The notes under the pieces were generated by a model. It saw nothing but the letters and a program-made list of their open reading frames with translations, was not told the DNA's origin and ran no database searches. A stretch of 64,000 nucleotides of DNA from FEB-25 sp963726315 (lineage in GTDB: Bacteria; Chloroflexota; Anaerolineae; Anaerolineales; UBA4823): the NCBI GenBank assembly GCA_963726315.1, contig CAVSBZ010000005.1:868001-932000 (forward strand). The letters run 5' to 3'. Positions within the stretch are counted from its first letter, which is position 1. Each line of letters begins with the position of its first letter. Both the position numbers and the translations under genes were made by a program. Below, piece after piece: positions 1-8,966 of the stretch.

Positions 1-292
1 AGAACTTGTGGTCATTTTAATTAAAAAAACTTTTCATCGAGACTGTTGCATTAACAAGTTGAATCCACCTAAGACTTTGTATACCTAGATATCGAACCCT
101 CCTGTTGCTCCACCTTTTTTTCGATTTATTCGGCACATACCAACCGATTATATATAAGAATTGATCCTGTTAATAAAAATAAATTCTTTGATTGTGTTAA
201 ACTTCCTTTAGAGATTGTGTCTTAACCAATAAAAATACTCTCACATTACTATATATCTATCCGTCAAAACCGGCAATCCGATTGGAGAAAAC
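1..292. other. AT-rich upstream region, no gene seen
   Basis: This stretch is clearly more AT-rich than the genes that follow and has no open frame of useful length on either strand. It precedes the short-chain dehydrogenase and presumably holds its promoter. A weak purine-rich ribosome site (TTGGAGAAAAC) ends just before the ATG at 293. I see no repeat or RNA structure here. Confidence 0.5.
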
Positions 293-1144
293 ATGCCAGG
301 ATCAATCCTCATCAGCGGTGCTTCCAGCGGAATCGGCAAGGCGCTCAGTCTGCAGCTAGATCGGCTTGGCTACCAGGTCTTTGCAGCGGTCAGAAATCCA
401 GCCGATGCGGATGCCCTGGTTGCTCAAGCCTCACCCCGATTAACCCCCTTATTATTGGACTTGACTCAGCCGGAGATGATAACAGCTGCCTGTCAACAGG
501 TGAGGGATAAGACTGGCGGGGAGCTATCCTGCCTGATCAACAATGCCGGCATCAGCCTCAGTGCAGCGATGGAGTTCATTCCCCTCCAGGATATGCGTCA
601 CCAGCTGGAGGTGAACCTGGTGGGGCAGCTGGCACTCACACAGGCTTGCATGCCCATGTTGAGAAAATCGATTGGTAAGGTATTTTTCGTCAGTTCCATT
701 GCCGGCAGATTAACCACACCATTCAACGGTCCATATGCCATATCGAAGGCTGCGCTGGTTGCCTTGGCAGACGCATTGCGGATTGAGCTGGAACCCTGGA
801 AAATACCCGTGTCTGTACTCATAGTTGGCAGTGTGCAAACACCCATTTGGGAGAAATCTGCCCATACTGCCGGAGAAATCCTGCGCAAGTTGCCCCCGGA
901 GGCGTGGCAGTTGTATGGCAAAGCTCAAAAGCGAGCTGGGTTGTTCTACCAGCGGACTGGCATGAATGGAATGAAAGCCGATAAATTTGCCCGGGCCGTC
1001 CAACGCCATGTGGAAAATCCTCACCCGAAAGCATATATCCTTGTAGGGTTAGATGCGGTTGAAATCGAGCTAATGGTCAAGCTTTTGCCCGTAAGGTTAC
1101 GCGACTGGTTGGTGAGAAAACAAATGGGTTTATTCAGGGAGTGA
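293..1144 (+). CDS. short-chain dehydrogenase/reductase (SDR)
   Basis: A 283-residue NAD(P)-dependent oxidoreductase of the classical SDR family, probably cytosolic; the substrate cannot be told from sequence. The Rossmann glycine motif 'GASSGIG' lies at residues 9-15, 'NNAG' at about 83-86, a catalytic-type Ser in 'VSSIAG' near 135, and the YxxxK pair is Tyr148/Lys152 in 'YAISK'. Length fits the family, with a C-terminal extension of about 60 residues that would shape the substrate pocket, as in retinol-dehydrogenase-like members. The ATG has a GGAGAA ribosome site. It stands alone, converging with the glycosyltransferase gene on the other strand. Confidence 0.9.
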   Translation: MPGSILISGASSGIGKALSLQLDRLGYQVFAAVRNPADADALVAQASPRLTPLLLDLTQPEMITAACQQVRDKTGGELSCLINNAGISLSAAMEFIPLQDMRHQLEVNLVGQLALTQACMPMLRKSIGKVFFVSSIAGRLTTPFNGPYAISKAALVALADALRIELEPWKIPVSVLIVGSVQTPIWEKSAHTAGEILRKLPPEAWQLYGKAQKRAGLFYQRTGMNGMKADKFARAVQRHVENPHPKAYILVGLDAVEIELMVKLLPVRLRDWLVRKQMGLFRE

Positions 1145-1182
1145 AATTACCAATCATTAGTTTTTGTGGGTTAAAAAGAATT

Positions 1183-1200
1183 TGCGGATGCCCATCCGCA
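1183..1200 (-). terminator. Rho-independent terminator of the glycosyltransferase gene
   Basis: A perfect 8-bp stem (TGCGGATG / CATCCGCA) with a two-base centre lies 9 bp past the minus-strand stop codon. Read on the minus strand it is followed by AAATTCTTTTT, a usable U tract. It may also slow read-through from the convergent SDR gene. Confidence 0.65.
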
Positions 1201-1208
1201 CAATCCAC

Positions 1209-2372
1209 CTAATTATTGCCAGCTAAATTACTATAAAACTCCTCATACTTCTGAAAAGTGATCTGCTCATCGTGGGCATTACCAATTTCGAGAGAAACCT
1301 GTCCCATTTTCTCCGCCATATCGGGGAGTTGCAGAATGGATAAAATTGCCTCCCCAAGCTCGTTGGAATTGAGTGGATTGACCAAAAGGCCATTTTTGCC
1401 ATGGCGTACCAGCTCGGGAAGGGCTGCAGAATCAGCGGCGACAATGGGCAGGCCGGTCACTGCAGCTTGCAAGGCGGGTATGCTCTGCACTTCCACCATG
1501 GAAGGGATAGCAAACAGGTTGCTTGCCCGGTAAAGCGCAGGCAGGTCTACCTCCGGTACATACCCCAACAGGTGGATGTATGGTTCCATATGCAGCTTGC
1601 TGATGAGGGATTTAAGGTGCTGGCGCTCGCTGCCACGACCCACAACTAGCAGATGTGCTTCTATTACGTCACAGACTAATCGCATTGCATTGATTAATAA
1701 ATCGAGCCGCTTGTCCTTCATTAGGCGTCCAACCGAGAGGACGCGGGGCGCAGGTGGGAGCTGATAGCGCGTGTCAATATCCTCACCGGGTTCTTTTCCA
1801 GGGTGGTAGCGTTTGATATTAACCCCATTCGAGATAACCGTTGTCGGCTGTTTCAGACCGTGGGCGAGAAAATCGCGTTCATGGGTTCGAGTGCAGAAAA
1901 CCACATGTTCATAGTGTCCCAGGTTCCCCAGATAGTAATTCCACATTATTTTGTCGATCCTCGACTCCAGATCCCCGGGTTTCAAGAATTGTGTGAAAAA
2001 AGATGGCAGCGTATAGCAGGACGAGATCAGTTTTTGGGACGGTTCCCACTTCACCCTGGGGAGGACCAGGCTTGAGTATCCGTTGTCGTGGGTATGGATG
2101 ATGTCCGGTTCAAACCGGTTTGCCAGGCTACGGATACCGGCTGGGAAAATGAACGGCATTGGACCTTCCCACCAAAATGGGTTAGGAATCCCTAATATAC
2201 GCTCCAACTGAACCCCCTGGTCTTCGGAATGATACGGCAGGTTCTTCTCGCTGGCTGTAACTACCATCACAGCATGGCCACGCTCGACCATCGCGCGGGC
2301 AATTTTCTGGACGACCAGTGTTACCCCACTGATCGTGGGTGGGTAACCATGGCTAAACATCATAATCCGCAT
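1209..2372 (-). CDS. GT4-family glycosyltransferase
   Basis: A GT-B fold retaining glycosyltransferase of family GT4, expected to move a sugar from a nucleotide-sugar to a lipid or glycan acceptor at the inner membrane face. The N-terminus 'MRIMMFSHGYPPTISGV' is the usual GT4 opening with the Gly-rich acceptor loop. The donor-binding half contains 'VLSVGRLMKDKRLDLLI', and the E-x7-E region appears as 'SMVEVQSIPALQAAVTG' followed by 'LPIVAADSAALPELV'. The start at 2372 is chosen over an upstream in-frame ATG at 2387 because GAGGAGC sits 7 bases before it. The stop codon of the upstream flippase-like gene lies next to this ribosome site, so the two are probably translationally coupled and act in the same glycolipid or glycan pathway. 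Confidence 0.88.
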   Translation of the reverse strand: MRIMMFSHGYPPTISGVTLVVQKIARAMVERGHAVMVVTASEKNLPYHSEDQGVQLERILGIPNPFWWEGPMPFIFPAGIRSLANRFEPDIIHTHDNGYSSLVLPRVKWEPSQKLISSCYTLPSFFTQFLKPGDLESRIDKIMWNYYLGNLGHYEHVVFCTRTHERDFLAHGLKQPTTVISNGVNIKRYHPGKEPGEDIDTRYQLPPAPRVLSVGRLMKDKRLDLLINAMRLVCDVIEAHLLVVGRGSERQHLKSLISKLHMEPYIHLLGYVPEVDLPALYRASNLFAIPSMVEVQSIPALQAAVTGLPIVAADSAALPELVRHGKNGLLVNPLNSNELGEAILSILQLPDMAEKMGQVSLEIGNAHDEQITFQKYEEFYSNLAGNN

Positions 2373-2383
2373 TGGTGTGCTCC

Positions 2384-3406
2384 TCACGATTCGCTGGCTG
2401 CCTGCTGTTTCGCCTGGTGCAACAAGCGGTTATAAAAAGGCAGAATACATAAGTACGGGACAATATAGTATAAGAAGCGGAATAAAATGGCGGCTAAAAT
2501 CGCTACCTCTACCGGGACTCCCAGCAGGGCATAAATTCCTGCCATCGAGGCTTCCTGGATCCCAAACCCCCCTGGCACCATGGAAAGCAATCCGGCCATT
2601 ATCCCGATAACGTAACCCGTTACCAGGACTCCCGGGGTCACTGAGGTGCCGAGAGCTTTAAAAATAAAACCCATGGCAGCGATGCTGCAAACGAAATCCG
2701 CCAGGGTCAGCGTCATCACCCACACTAAAAGAATGGGACGGGTGCGTATGGCTTGCCTTCCTAGTGTGAGCGAGTCGTCCAATTGAGCCAGCCAGGTTTT
2801 ATAGTCACGTCGGAAGATTATTAAGCCAAGCCGGGCGAGCAGGTTGATGATGGGTTGGCGGATGGATGGAAATAATAGCAACGCAGTGGTCAGGATCAAC
2901 ACCAGGGTGAATATAAGGGTCATCAATCCCAAGGCGATGGCAGCTCCTCGAGGTACCGCTGCATTAATCATCAGGTAGATAAAACTAAGCGGCAGAAAGG
3001 TCAGCATATCCAGACTGGTAAGGTACACGTGGAAGATGGATGAGCTGATCACATCCTTGAAGGTCACTTTATACATATTCATCAGCAGGTAGCGTAAGGA
3101 GTATCCCACCACGCCGCCGGTAGTCAGAACATGGTTTACCACAGTGGATATGAAGCAGATTTCCGCCAGCTCTCGTTTGCGCATGCGGATTTCCAACATT
3201 TGCGAGACCACTGCATATCCATAACTATAAAAAGCGTAAGAGAAGAAAGTTAATCCCAACACGACAGGAAGGTAGCGCCAATCTGCTTGCGCCAATACCT
3301 TGCGCATATCTTGCCAATCTGATGCCACTAATATTACTCCCACCAGTGTGATGGCAAGGATTAGGACGGAAGCAAGGCGGTTAGATGTGTTTGTTTTAGA
3401 CTGCAT
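2384..3406 (-). CDS. lysylphosphatidylglycerol synthase/UPF0104-type integral membrane protein
   Basis: A 340-residue polytopic membrane protein with about eight hydrophobic segments, of the family that holds the flippase-like domain of MprF (UPF0104/AglD-like). The pattern fits: an N-terminal TM pair, 'ELAEICFISTVVNHVLTTGGVVGYSLRYLLM' region (residues about 80-110), and a late 'GLLSMVPGGFGIQEASM' motif near 275, typical of this family ('P.G.G..E'). No synthase domain follows, so it is the membrane part alone. Such proteins commonly sit next to GT4 enzymes, as here, and are proposed to move lipid-linked products. It is the first gene of a two-gene unit with the glycosyltransferase. No strong ribosome site is visible before the ATG. 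Confidence 0.82.
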   Translation of the reverse strand: MQSKTNTSNRLASVLILAITLVGVILVASDWQDMRKVLAQADWRYLPVVLGLTFFSYAFYSYGYAVVSQMLEIRMRKRELAEICFISTVVNHVLTTGGVVGYSLRYLLMNMYKVTFKDVISSSIFHVYLTSLDMLTFLPLSFIYLMINAAVPRGAAIALGLMTLIFTLVLILTTALLLFPSIRQPIINLLARLGLIIFRRDYKTWLAQLDDSLTLGRQAIRTRPILLVWVMTLTLADFVCSIAAMGFIFKALGTSVTPGVLVTGYVIGIMAGLLSMVPGGFGIQEASMAGIYALLGVPVEVAILAAILFRFLYYIVPYLCILPFYNRLLHQAKQQAASES

Positions 3407-3643
3407 GGCAGACTATGAAGGATTAATGATTGATAATCCACACTGGGGGATGGCAGACCCACCTGCAAGTAAGGATTGGTGAGACGGATTATACCTGAGT
3501 TACACCGAACGTGTATTCGGCAGGAGGTGACCCAAATATGAAGATGATTACAGGCTGAGAGCATGATAACAGATGTATTTTGGAAGCATCGCGATTAACA
3601 CTTCCGTCATATAATCAATTTGCCCAGAAAGGAATATAATCAT

Positions 3644-4388
3644 ATGGAAGCCCAAATCGCTAAGCATTTCACCTACCAGTGGAGCAAATACTTTCCAACC
3701 GCTGAGCTGCCAATCACCTATTTTTACACCGACCACGTCAGCGAGCAGGATTCAGGCGCCAGCCAGGTGGTTGACCGCTGTTTGATAGGCAACCTGTATA
3801 GGGTGCGCCAGGGATACCCCTTCGTGTATGACGTGCACACTCCTGGCTGCTCAGGAGGCAAGCGTTATAGTGGGTTCAGCCACTCGTTGAGACTTAATTT
3901 TGAGTACTTCCTATCGTGCGGGATACCCGGTGAGATGGAGGGGGAGCGCTATAAACGTGACCCTGACCTGGTGAAACAATACGTCCGCCAACACCCGCCG
4001 TTTGAGGCGCCAGCAAGCTACCTGGTATTCAAGCGCTGGGACAAGCTGTCCGAAGGTGATGAGCCATTGGCAGTGGTTTTCTTCGCTACTGGAGATGTTG
4101 AGCGGTTTATTTACGCTGGCGAATTATGATGTGCCTGATCCGGATGGGGTGATCGCGCCCATGGGAGCTGGTTGTGCGTCGATAATAGGCTACCCTGTCG
4201 AGCAGTCACATTCGAATAACCCCCGCTGTGTGCTGGGGATGTTCGATGTCTCCGCACGCCCGCATGTGAGCCAGAATGAGCTGAGATTTTCCATCCCATT
4301 CGAACGCTTCACCCAGTTGGTGGAATATATGGATGAGAGTTTCTTGATCACCAATTCCTGGGAGAAGGTCAAATCAAGGTTGGGATAA
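3644..4388 (+). pseudogene. DUF169-family protein, split by a frameshift
   Basis: The two halves together match the DUF169 family (about 230-250 residues, often annotated as ArCR). The first frame starts at ATG 3644, preceded by AGAAAGGA, and reads through 'TPGCSGGKRYSGF' and 'LAVVFFATGD'. The family then expects 'VLSGLFTLANYD', which is encoded in the next frame and continues to 'SWEKVKSRLG' at the end. The break lies at about 4,095-4,100 and is a net +1 shift (one extra base or two missing). An in-frame reading stops at 4129 and loses the C-terminal third. Either the gene has decayed or the consensus has an indel. DUF169 function is not firmly known; it is often found near metal or radical-SAM genes, none of which are here. 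Confidence 0.75.
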
Positions 4389-4416
4389 GAGTTCATCAAT
4401 CCTAGATAAAAAAAAT

Positions 4417-4448
4417 CACCAGGCAGTTAATATTAATTTTGCCTGGTG
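4417..4448. terminator. bidirectional Rho-independent terminator
   Basis: A 9-bp stem CACCAGGCA / TGCCTGGTG with a 14-base AT-rich loop lies between two convergent genes. On the plus strand it is followed by GCGTTTTGTT; on the minus strand by ATTTTTTTTATC. The minus-strand U tract is the stronger, matching termination of the inhibitor lipoprotein gene. Confidence 0.75.
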
Positions 4449-4508
4449 GCGTTTTGTTACTTAAGTTAATTTCTAATTCCTAATTACATATTACTAGAAG
4501 CTGATTTA

Positions 4509-5039
4509 CTACTTTACTTCCACAGTCATGCTGAAGGTTTTTTCAGGGGCAATGTTGGTTTCGAAGCTGCGCTTGTAATCCAACGTAAGAGTCGAAGTCC
4601 CGCTGCCAGCTGCCTGGAAATAGAATATTTGAGTTCCTGCAGCGCCTAAGACAGGCGTGGAAGAGTTAGAGGTAGCTTCCTGGTATACAGGATCTCCCAA
4701 CTGCACCAGGACTGCTGGATTGGAAATTGTGGCGAACCAGCTGTAACCGGTGGAAGGGTTGGATTCTAAGGAGATTGACAGCACTTCACCCATCTTGAGC
4801 TGTTGGGTGGTCCCGTCTGCCGTAGCATCGAGCGCGACGTTTGCAACATTACCAGAAACTAAGGGCAGCATTTGATAGTTATCCGCTGATTCACTCTCGG
4901 TGGTCAATGTAGATGTGCTGCTCTGGGGGCTGGGTTGGGTGTAATTTGAGGCGGGGAGGGTGGGTGATTTTGCTCCGCAAGCTGCTAACGTGACTAAAAG
5001 GATCATGCTGATAATCGTGAGGGTAAACTTGGTGAACAT
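4509..5039 (-). CDS. lipoprotein with chagasin-type protease inhibitor domain (I42)
   Basis: A 176-residue exported lipoprotein. Residues 1-20 form a type II signal peptide with lipobox 'LAAC' (Cys20), followed by a Ser/Thr/Pro-rich linker to about residue 60. The C-terminal 110 residues carry the signature loops of the I42 (chagasin) family: 'NPSTGYSW' (the NPTTGYxW loop that enters the protease cleft), then 'GAAGTQIFYFQAAGSG' and 'LDYKRSF', which correspond to the other two conserved loops. Family members inhibit papain-type cysteine proteases. Here it would sit on the outer face of the cytoplasmic membrane. It is a single-gene unit with a good terminator behind it. Confidence 0.85.
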   Translation of the reverse strand: MFTKFTLTIISMILLVTLAACGAKSPTLPASNYTQPSPQSSTSTLTTESESADNYQMLPLVSGNVANVALDATADGTTQQLKMGEVLSISLESNPSTGYSWFATISNPAVLVQLGDPVYQEATSNSSTPVLGAAGTQIFYFQAAGSGTSTLTLDYKRSFETNIAPEKTFSMTVEVK

Positions 5040-5244
5040 ACTTGCTCTTCCTTTCCTTTTATCGGTATTTACCCACTAGACGTACTAAGAAAATGCATTG
5101 TTCCGTTGGCGAGAATTATAGTACATTCTCCACCTGGAATGCTCAAAAGCGGGAAAATCAACCGAATTTATCGATTCAAAATAGCTCCAGATGTATAATA
5201 AATCGCCGTTCATAATGAGGTAGTACACTCCCTGGAGAGAAAAT

Positions 5245-6333
5245 ATGCGACCAAAGCGGAAACCCATCATTTTTTGGAAGCTGATCGAGCGCGACAATGC
5301 CGTCAGATATATGATGATCTCGATGTTAAGCTTTGTAGCCACTGTGGCTATAGTGCGGACATTTTTGGCACTTTCTGGATACCCTCAGATCGGAAGCGGA
5401 ACGCTGCATATCGCCCATGTTTTATGGGGAGGTCTTATCCTATATATCGCCGCCATCCTGCCATTGATCTATCTCAACCCACGCTTACATAACTTGGAAG
5501 CAGTCTTATCAGGGGTGGGTATTGGTCTCTTTATTGATGAAGTTGGTAAGTTTATTACCCACCAATACGATTATTTCTTCCCCGCTGCTGCAGCAATCAT
5601 CTACATTTTTTTCTTACTGATCGTCATCCTGCTGATCATGATCCGCCGCCCTGAGGCTGTGGATGGACGGGCGGAGCTGGTCAAAACGCTGGAGTTGGTG
5701 AGAGAGCAGTTGTATCGACCCCTGGAGCCAAATGAGAGGTCACACATCGAGAGTGATATGGGTAAAGTAATTGATAGCGACGAGGATGAGTTGCATCAAG
5801 ACATTGCAAGGAAATTATTGGAGATTGTGCGTTCAGACCCGCGCGCTGCACCAAAAACGCAGCCAAAATGGTGGAGGCAAACCGCTGAACAGGTTGAAAC
5901 CTGGCTGACAGAAGGGCGGTTAAGCTGGTTACTGAGCGCAGGGTTTTTGTTGTTGGGTATGCTAACTTTAAAAAATCCTGTTCAATTGTGGCTGGAGAAG
6001 GCGATGCCTGATTCAGCGCTGGTGGCTTTTCTTACTGCCCATGCCGGAAGACAGATCTCAGCGGTGGACGCACCGGTCCTATATAATACCCGGCTGTTTT
6101 TGGAAGTATTAGTGGGAGTGCTGTTCTTTGTATCGGTAGTGCTGATTATTGGCAGAAAAAAACGCTTAGCGGTTAACCTGGGCTACTTTAGTCTGCTGGT
6201 ATCGCTTACCGTGTTGGATATGCTCCTGTTCTACTTCGAGCAGTTTTCAACGATCGTTATCGTGTTAATCCAATTCGCTGTGTTATTTGGAGTGATCTAC
6301 TACCGCCAGCGATTTTTAAGTAGCCGCCTGTAA
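5245..6333 (+). CDS. integral membrane protein of unknown function
   Basis: A 362-residue membrane protein preceded by GGAGAG at 5233-5238, six bases before its ATG. About four hydrophobic segments occur in residues 20-135, then a charged soluble stretch (about 136-225, rich in Glu/Asp/Arg), then four more segments in 228-352. Notable polar residues are buried in the first half: 'LHIAHVLWGG' near 53-62 and 'GIGLFIDEVGKFIT' near 93-106, the latter with Asp, Glu and Lys inside a helix, and then 'YDYFFPAAA'. That motif suggests a conserved functional site, but I cannot assign an activity. It stands alone between two minus-strand transcription units. Confidence 0.7.
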   Translation: MRPKRKPIIFWKLIERDNAVRYMMISMLSFVATVAIVRTFLALSGYPQIGSGTLHIAHVLWGGLILYIAAILPLIYLNPRLHNLEAVLSGVGIGLFIDEVGKFITHQYDYFFPAAAAIIYIFFLLIVILLIMIRRPEAVDGRAELVKTLELVREQLYRPLEPNERSHIESDMGKVIDSDEDELHQDIARKLLEIVRSDPRAAPKTQPKWWRQTAEQVETWLTEGRLSWLLSAGFLLLGMLTLKNPVQLWLEKAMPDSALVAFLTAHAGRQISAVDAPVLYNTRLFLEVLVGVLFFVSVVLIIGRKKRLAVNLGYFSLLVSLTVLDMLLFYFEQFSTIVIVLIQFAVLFGVIYYRQRFLSSRL

Positions 6334-6384
6334 CTGTGGCTAATCGTCACGCCTTATTAGAGCGAAAAAGGTTTCTTCTACAAT

Positions 6385-7353
6385 TCACGGTTTCGGTGTG
6401 TGGGTGGGGTTTTGTCCATGATTGCCATTCCCCGGAGTGGATTGCCCCTGGCCGTTACCCTGATCATCATGCCTGGGAACCTTCGTAGGTTCGCTCATTT
6501 CTTCCCCTTGGTTATTACCGCCCAGTCCTGGTACTGGTGTAACGGTTGAGGCATCAGGTGTGGACAGTGTTAACTCATTCTCGGTTGAATGTTTCGGTCC
6601 GTGTTGCTTCTGGAATCTTGCATGTACCTGCAGGCGAAACTCCTTGGGGTCTATCTCGCCGATGTTACTTAATTGCACCTGTTCGTTCAAACGCTGCTGA
6701 AGTTTTACCACCGCTGACTCTGCCTGAGGAGGAAGCTTGACAATCAATTCTTGCATCGTTATACCCTGGTGTTCAGCGTGACTTTTAATTTCTACCAGTG
6801 CATGTTGGATCTGGGTATCATCCAGCTGGGCTGCGAGCTGCAGAGCATTCTCAAGTTCATTCGCGAAGCGCTCTGCTGTTTGATCACTTACCACTTTTCC
6901 ATCTGCCAGTAGGGTTGAGATTTCCTCCATCCTGCGGTTGGTGAAGGTCAGGGTCAAGTTTAGCTTTGTTTCGGCAGATGTTGTCATGGATAGACGAATA
7001 TCTTCACTCCATGACTTGACCGGGTATAAGACTTGCCCCGGCAGGCTGTTCTGCGAAGCGAATACTGTTGCACTGCTGCCGGCTACGATGATCATAAAAG
7101 CCAATACGATAGCAACCAGAGCCTTCATCAATGGTTTGTGCAGCACCAACCACACCAGGCTGTGCTTTTCGTTCGGCTTGTTTATGTCTTCCGATCCGGA
7201 TTGCAAAATTAATGCCTGGCGAAGGTTTTCTCCTTCCAGGAGATACTTTGACCTGGCTTCCATTGCAGCCTGTGCATCCATCGGAGGGGTGGGTTGCAAC
7301 GGAGCGAGGGTCCGTTTTCCAAATTCATCCAAATCATTAGTAGCTCTGGTCAT
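6385..7353 (-). CDS. DUF5667-domain membrane protein, probable partner of the ECF sigma factor
   Basis: About 322 residues. A cytoplasmic N-terminus of about 80 residues is followed by one TM helix ('LVAIVLAFMIIVAGSSATVFA', split here for clarity around residue 90-110) and an extracytoplasmic DUF5667 domain opening with 'LPGQVLYPVKSWSEDIRL' and continuing as a helical region. The tail is Gly/Asn/Pro-rich low-complexity sequence. The start at 7353 is preferred because GAGG precedes it and it lies 4 bp past the sigma-factor stop, suggesting coupling. Genes of this layout directly after an ECF sigma gene are commonly treated as anti-sigma-like; no zinc-finger anti-sigma motif (HxxxCxxC) is visible, so that role is inference. 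Confidence 0.78.
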   Translation of the reverse strand: MTRATNDLDEFGKRTLAPLQPTPPMDAQAAMEARSKYLLEGENLRQALILQSGSEDINKPNEKHSLVWLVLHKPLMKALVAIVLAFMIIVAGSSATVFASQNSLPGQVLYPVKSWSEDIRLSMTTSAETKLNLTLTFTNRRMEEISTLLADGKVVSDQTAERFANELENALQLAAQLDDTQIQHALVEIKSHAEHQGITMQELIVKLPPQAESAVVKLQQRLNEQVQLSNIGEIDPKEFRLQVHARFQKQHGPKHSTENELTLSTPDASTVTPVPGLGGNNQGEEMSEPTKVPRHDDQGNGQGQSTPGNGNHGQNPTHTPKP

Positions 7354-7357
7354 ACAT

Positions 7358-7903
7358 TTATGCCTCATACCGGGTAAGTATCCGGCGTAATGCTTCTAAA
7401 CCGCGGTGCTGCAGTGCCTTTACTGCACCTACGGGCTTATTCATACTGTGTGCGATACTTTCGTTCTCCCAATCCTCCAGGAATTTCAGGACGATCACCT
7501 GCCGCTGGTCGGGAGTTAGCAGGGTTAGAGCCCGGCGTAGCTGCGTAGCGGTCATATCGTCAGTCAATTGCTGGTGCGGATCATCTGCCGGGCTTGACGG
7601 TATCTCCATATCTAATGGCAGGGTGGGAGGGGTTTTGCTGCGGTAATAGTCGCTGATCCAATTATGAGCTATCCGGTACAAGTAGGCCTGTAGATAAGTA
7701 TCTGGTCCGATCGAGCGCTTTAGGGCAGCTAAAAACCGGCTAAAAGTCTCCGACATACATTCTCTGGCTAACTCCTCGTCACCCAACAGGCGGTATGCGT
7801 AGCGATAAATCCGTGGGCTGAAGGTATCGAATATCTCTTCGAGTGCCTGGGCTTCGAAGCGTTTTGCTCGCTCCAGGATTGCCTGATCTGGGTTGTTTTT
7901 CAT
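7358..7903 (-). CDS. ECF-type RNA polymerase sigma factor
   Basis: A 181-residue sigma-70 family factor with only regions 2 and 4. Region 2 spans about residues 18-90, with 'FDTFSPRIYRYAYRLLGD' and 'AYLYRIAHNWISDYYRSK' (the -10-binding and core-binding helices). Region 4 spans about 115-178, with 'LTPDQRQVIVLKFLEDWENESI' as the HTH entry and 'KPVGAVKALQHRGLEALRR' as the recognition helix. It would direct core polymerase to a small regulon. It heads a two-gene unit with the DUF5667 protein. Upstream on the same strand lies the secreted DUF5666-like gene, separated by a strong hairpin. No ribosome site of note precedes the ATG. Confidence 0.92.
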   Translation of the reverse strand: MKNNPDQAILERAKRFEAQALEEIFDTFSPRIYRYAYRLLGDEELARECMSETFSRFLAALKRSIGPDTYLQAYLYRIAHNWISDYYRSKTPPTLPLDMEIPSSPADDPHQQLTDDMTATQLRRALTLLTPDQRQVIVLKFLEDWENESIAHSMNKPVGAVKALQHRGLEALRRILTRYEA

Positions 7904-7990
7904 AATGTATGACGTAAAGTTTCGCTGGTCGAAACGGGCAGTTCAGCGAAATTTTACACAACATTTTATCGCATTTATCTGAAATCATAA

Positions 7991-8024
7991 ATCAGCGGTG
8001 TGGAGCTACCTCCACACCGCTGAT
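7991..8024 (-). terminator. strong intergenic hairpin after the DUF5666-like gene
   Basis: A perfect 14-bp stem (ATCAGCGGTGTGGA / TCCACACCGCTGAT) with a 6-base loop lies 22 bp past the stop of the upstream minus-strand gene and 88 bp before the sigma gene. The following minus-strand bases are only partly U-rich (TTATGATTTC), so it may be a terminator or a processing/stability hairpin. Confidence 0.6.
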
Positions 8025-8045
8025 ATTATTCAATGCATATTGAGT

Positions 8046-8675
8046 CTATGGTTGCTCACCTGTCAATTCACCGACCGGTGTTTGAATGTATTCGGTGATC
8101 AATCTGGCGGTAAAGACTCCGTCCACCAGATTGCCGTGAATTGCCACTTTCTTACCGATTTCAAGCTGATCGAATGGAATTGCGACCCTGTTCGAGTCAC
8201 CATCGTCACTGGTTGTTGACTCAGAGCTGCTGAGGGTAGGGGTTGAAAATTCTCCTCCAACTGTCTCACCTTCATCACCCTGGGTAAGCTTGAAGATCAA
8301 TGTGCCGTCTGTGGCTTGTATGGATAAGTCGCCATAGAGGTATTGCTTCACCTGGGCATTACCATGGAACAAGGTTACGACCAGGATTTTTGTACCCGTG
8401 TCAATCGATTTAATCGTCCCCTGCAGGTAGAATGGAGTGCGTGAGCGGACAGTTGTTGCACTTCCATTTCCTTTCCCATGATTACCTTGATTATGCTGGT
8501 TATTGTGGTCGGATTGATTCCCCTGTCCTTGATCAGTCGGATTTACCCCAGTCGAACTTTCCGGCGTTTTGTTATTGCCGTTCCCATTTCCATGAGGTGG
8601 TGTCTTCGCCATGGCGGGCACTGCAAGAACTGCCAGCATGATAAAGATGACACCAAGATAAGCCACTTTTTTCAT
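8046..8675 (-). CDS. secreted DUF5666-like protein with low-complexity linker
   Basis: About 209 residues. An Ala-ending signal peptide (MKKVAYLGVIFIMLAVLAVP, cleavage near 'AMA-KT') is followed by about 50 residues rich in Gly, Asn, Gln and His, then a beta-rich domain. The domain contains 'LQGTIKSIDTGTKILVV' and 'FDQLEIGKKVAIHGNLVDG', a pattern seen in DUF5666-type OB-like domains. The start at 8675 is chosen because AGGAG lies 7 bases before it; an upstream in-frame ATG at 8720 lacks one. The gene at 13033-13470 is a paralogue with the same two motifs. Exported; function unknown. Position next to the ECF sigma/DUF5667 pair hints at a shared envelope role. Confidence 0.75.
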   Translation of the reverse strand: MKKVAYLGVIFIMLAVLAVPAMAKTPPHGNGNGNNKTPESSTGVNPTDQGQGNQSDHNNQHNQGNHGKGNGSATTVRSRTPFYLQGTIKSIDTGTKILVVTLFHGNAQVKQYLYGDLSIQATDGTLIFKLTQGDEGETVGGEFSTPTLSSSESTTSDDGDSNRVAIPFDQLEIGKKVAIHGNLVDGVFTARLITEYIQTPVGELTGEQP

Positions 8676-8966
8676 TTTACATCTCCTTTTCAGTAGATAA
8701 AGCTGATGCTGGAGGTTCACACCTCCTAATTCCTATGACGATTTATAATAGTTCTAGATATGCCTTGCTGAGAAATCTAATCAAGGATTAATCTGGGAAT
8801 TATTCAGCAGTTGATATGACCGAATAACCTGCTCTGGTAACCCTGTAACGGGTGGACGTAACCGGCATCCAAAAGTGGGTAAGAAAAATATGGATCTTAC
8901 GCTGAAAATAAAATTTTATCTCACATTGGCTAACCTTTACGCGGATGGGTTGGTGGGGGGTAACCA

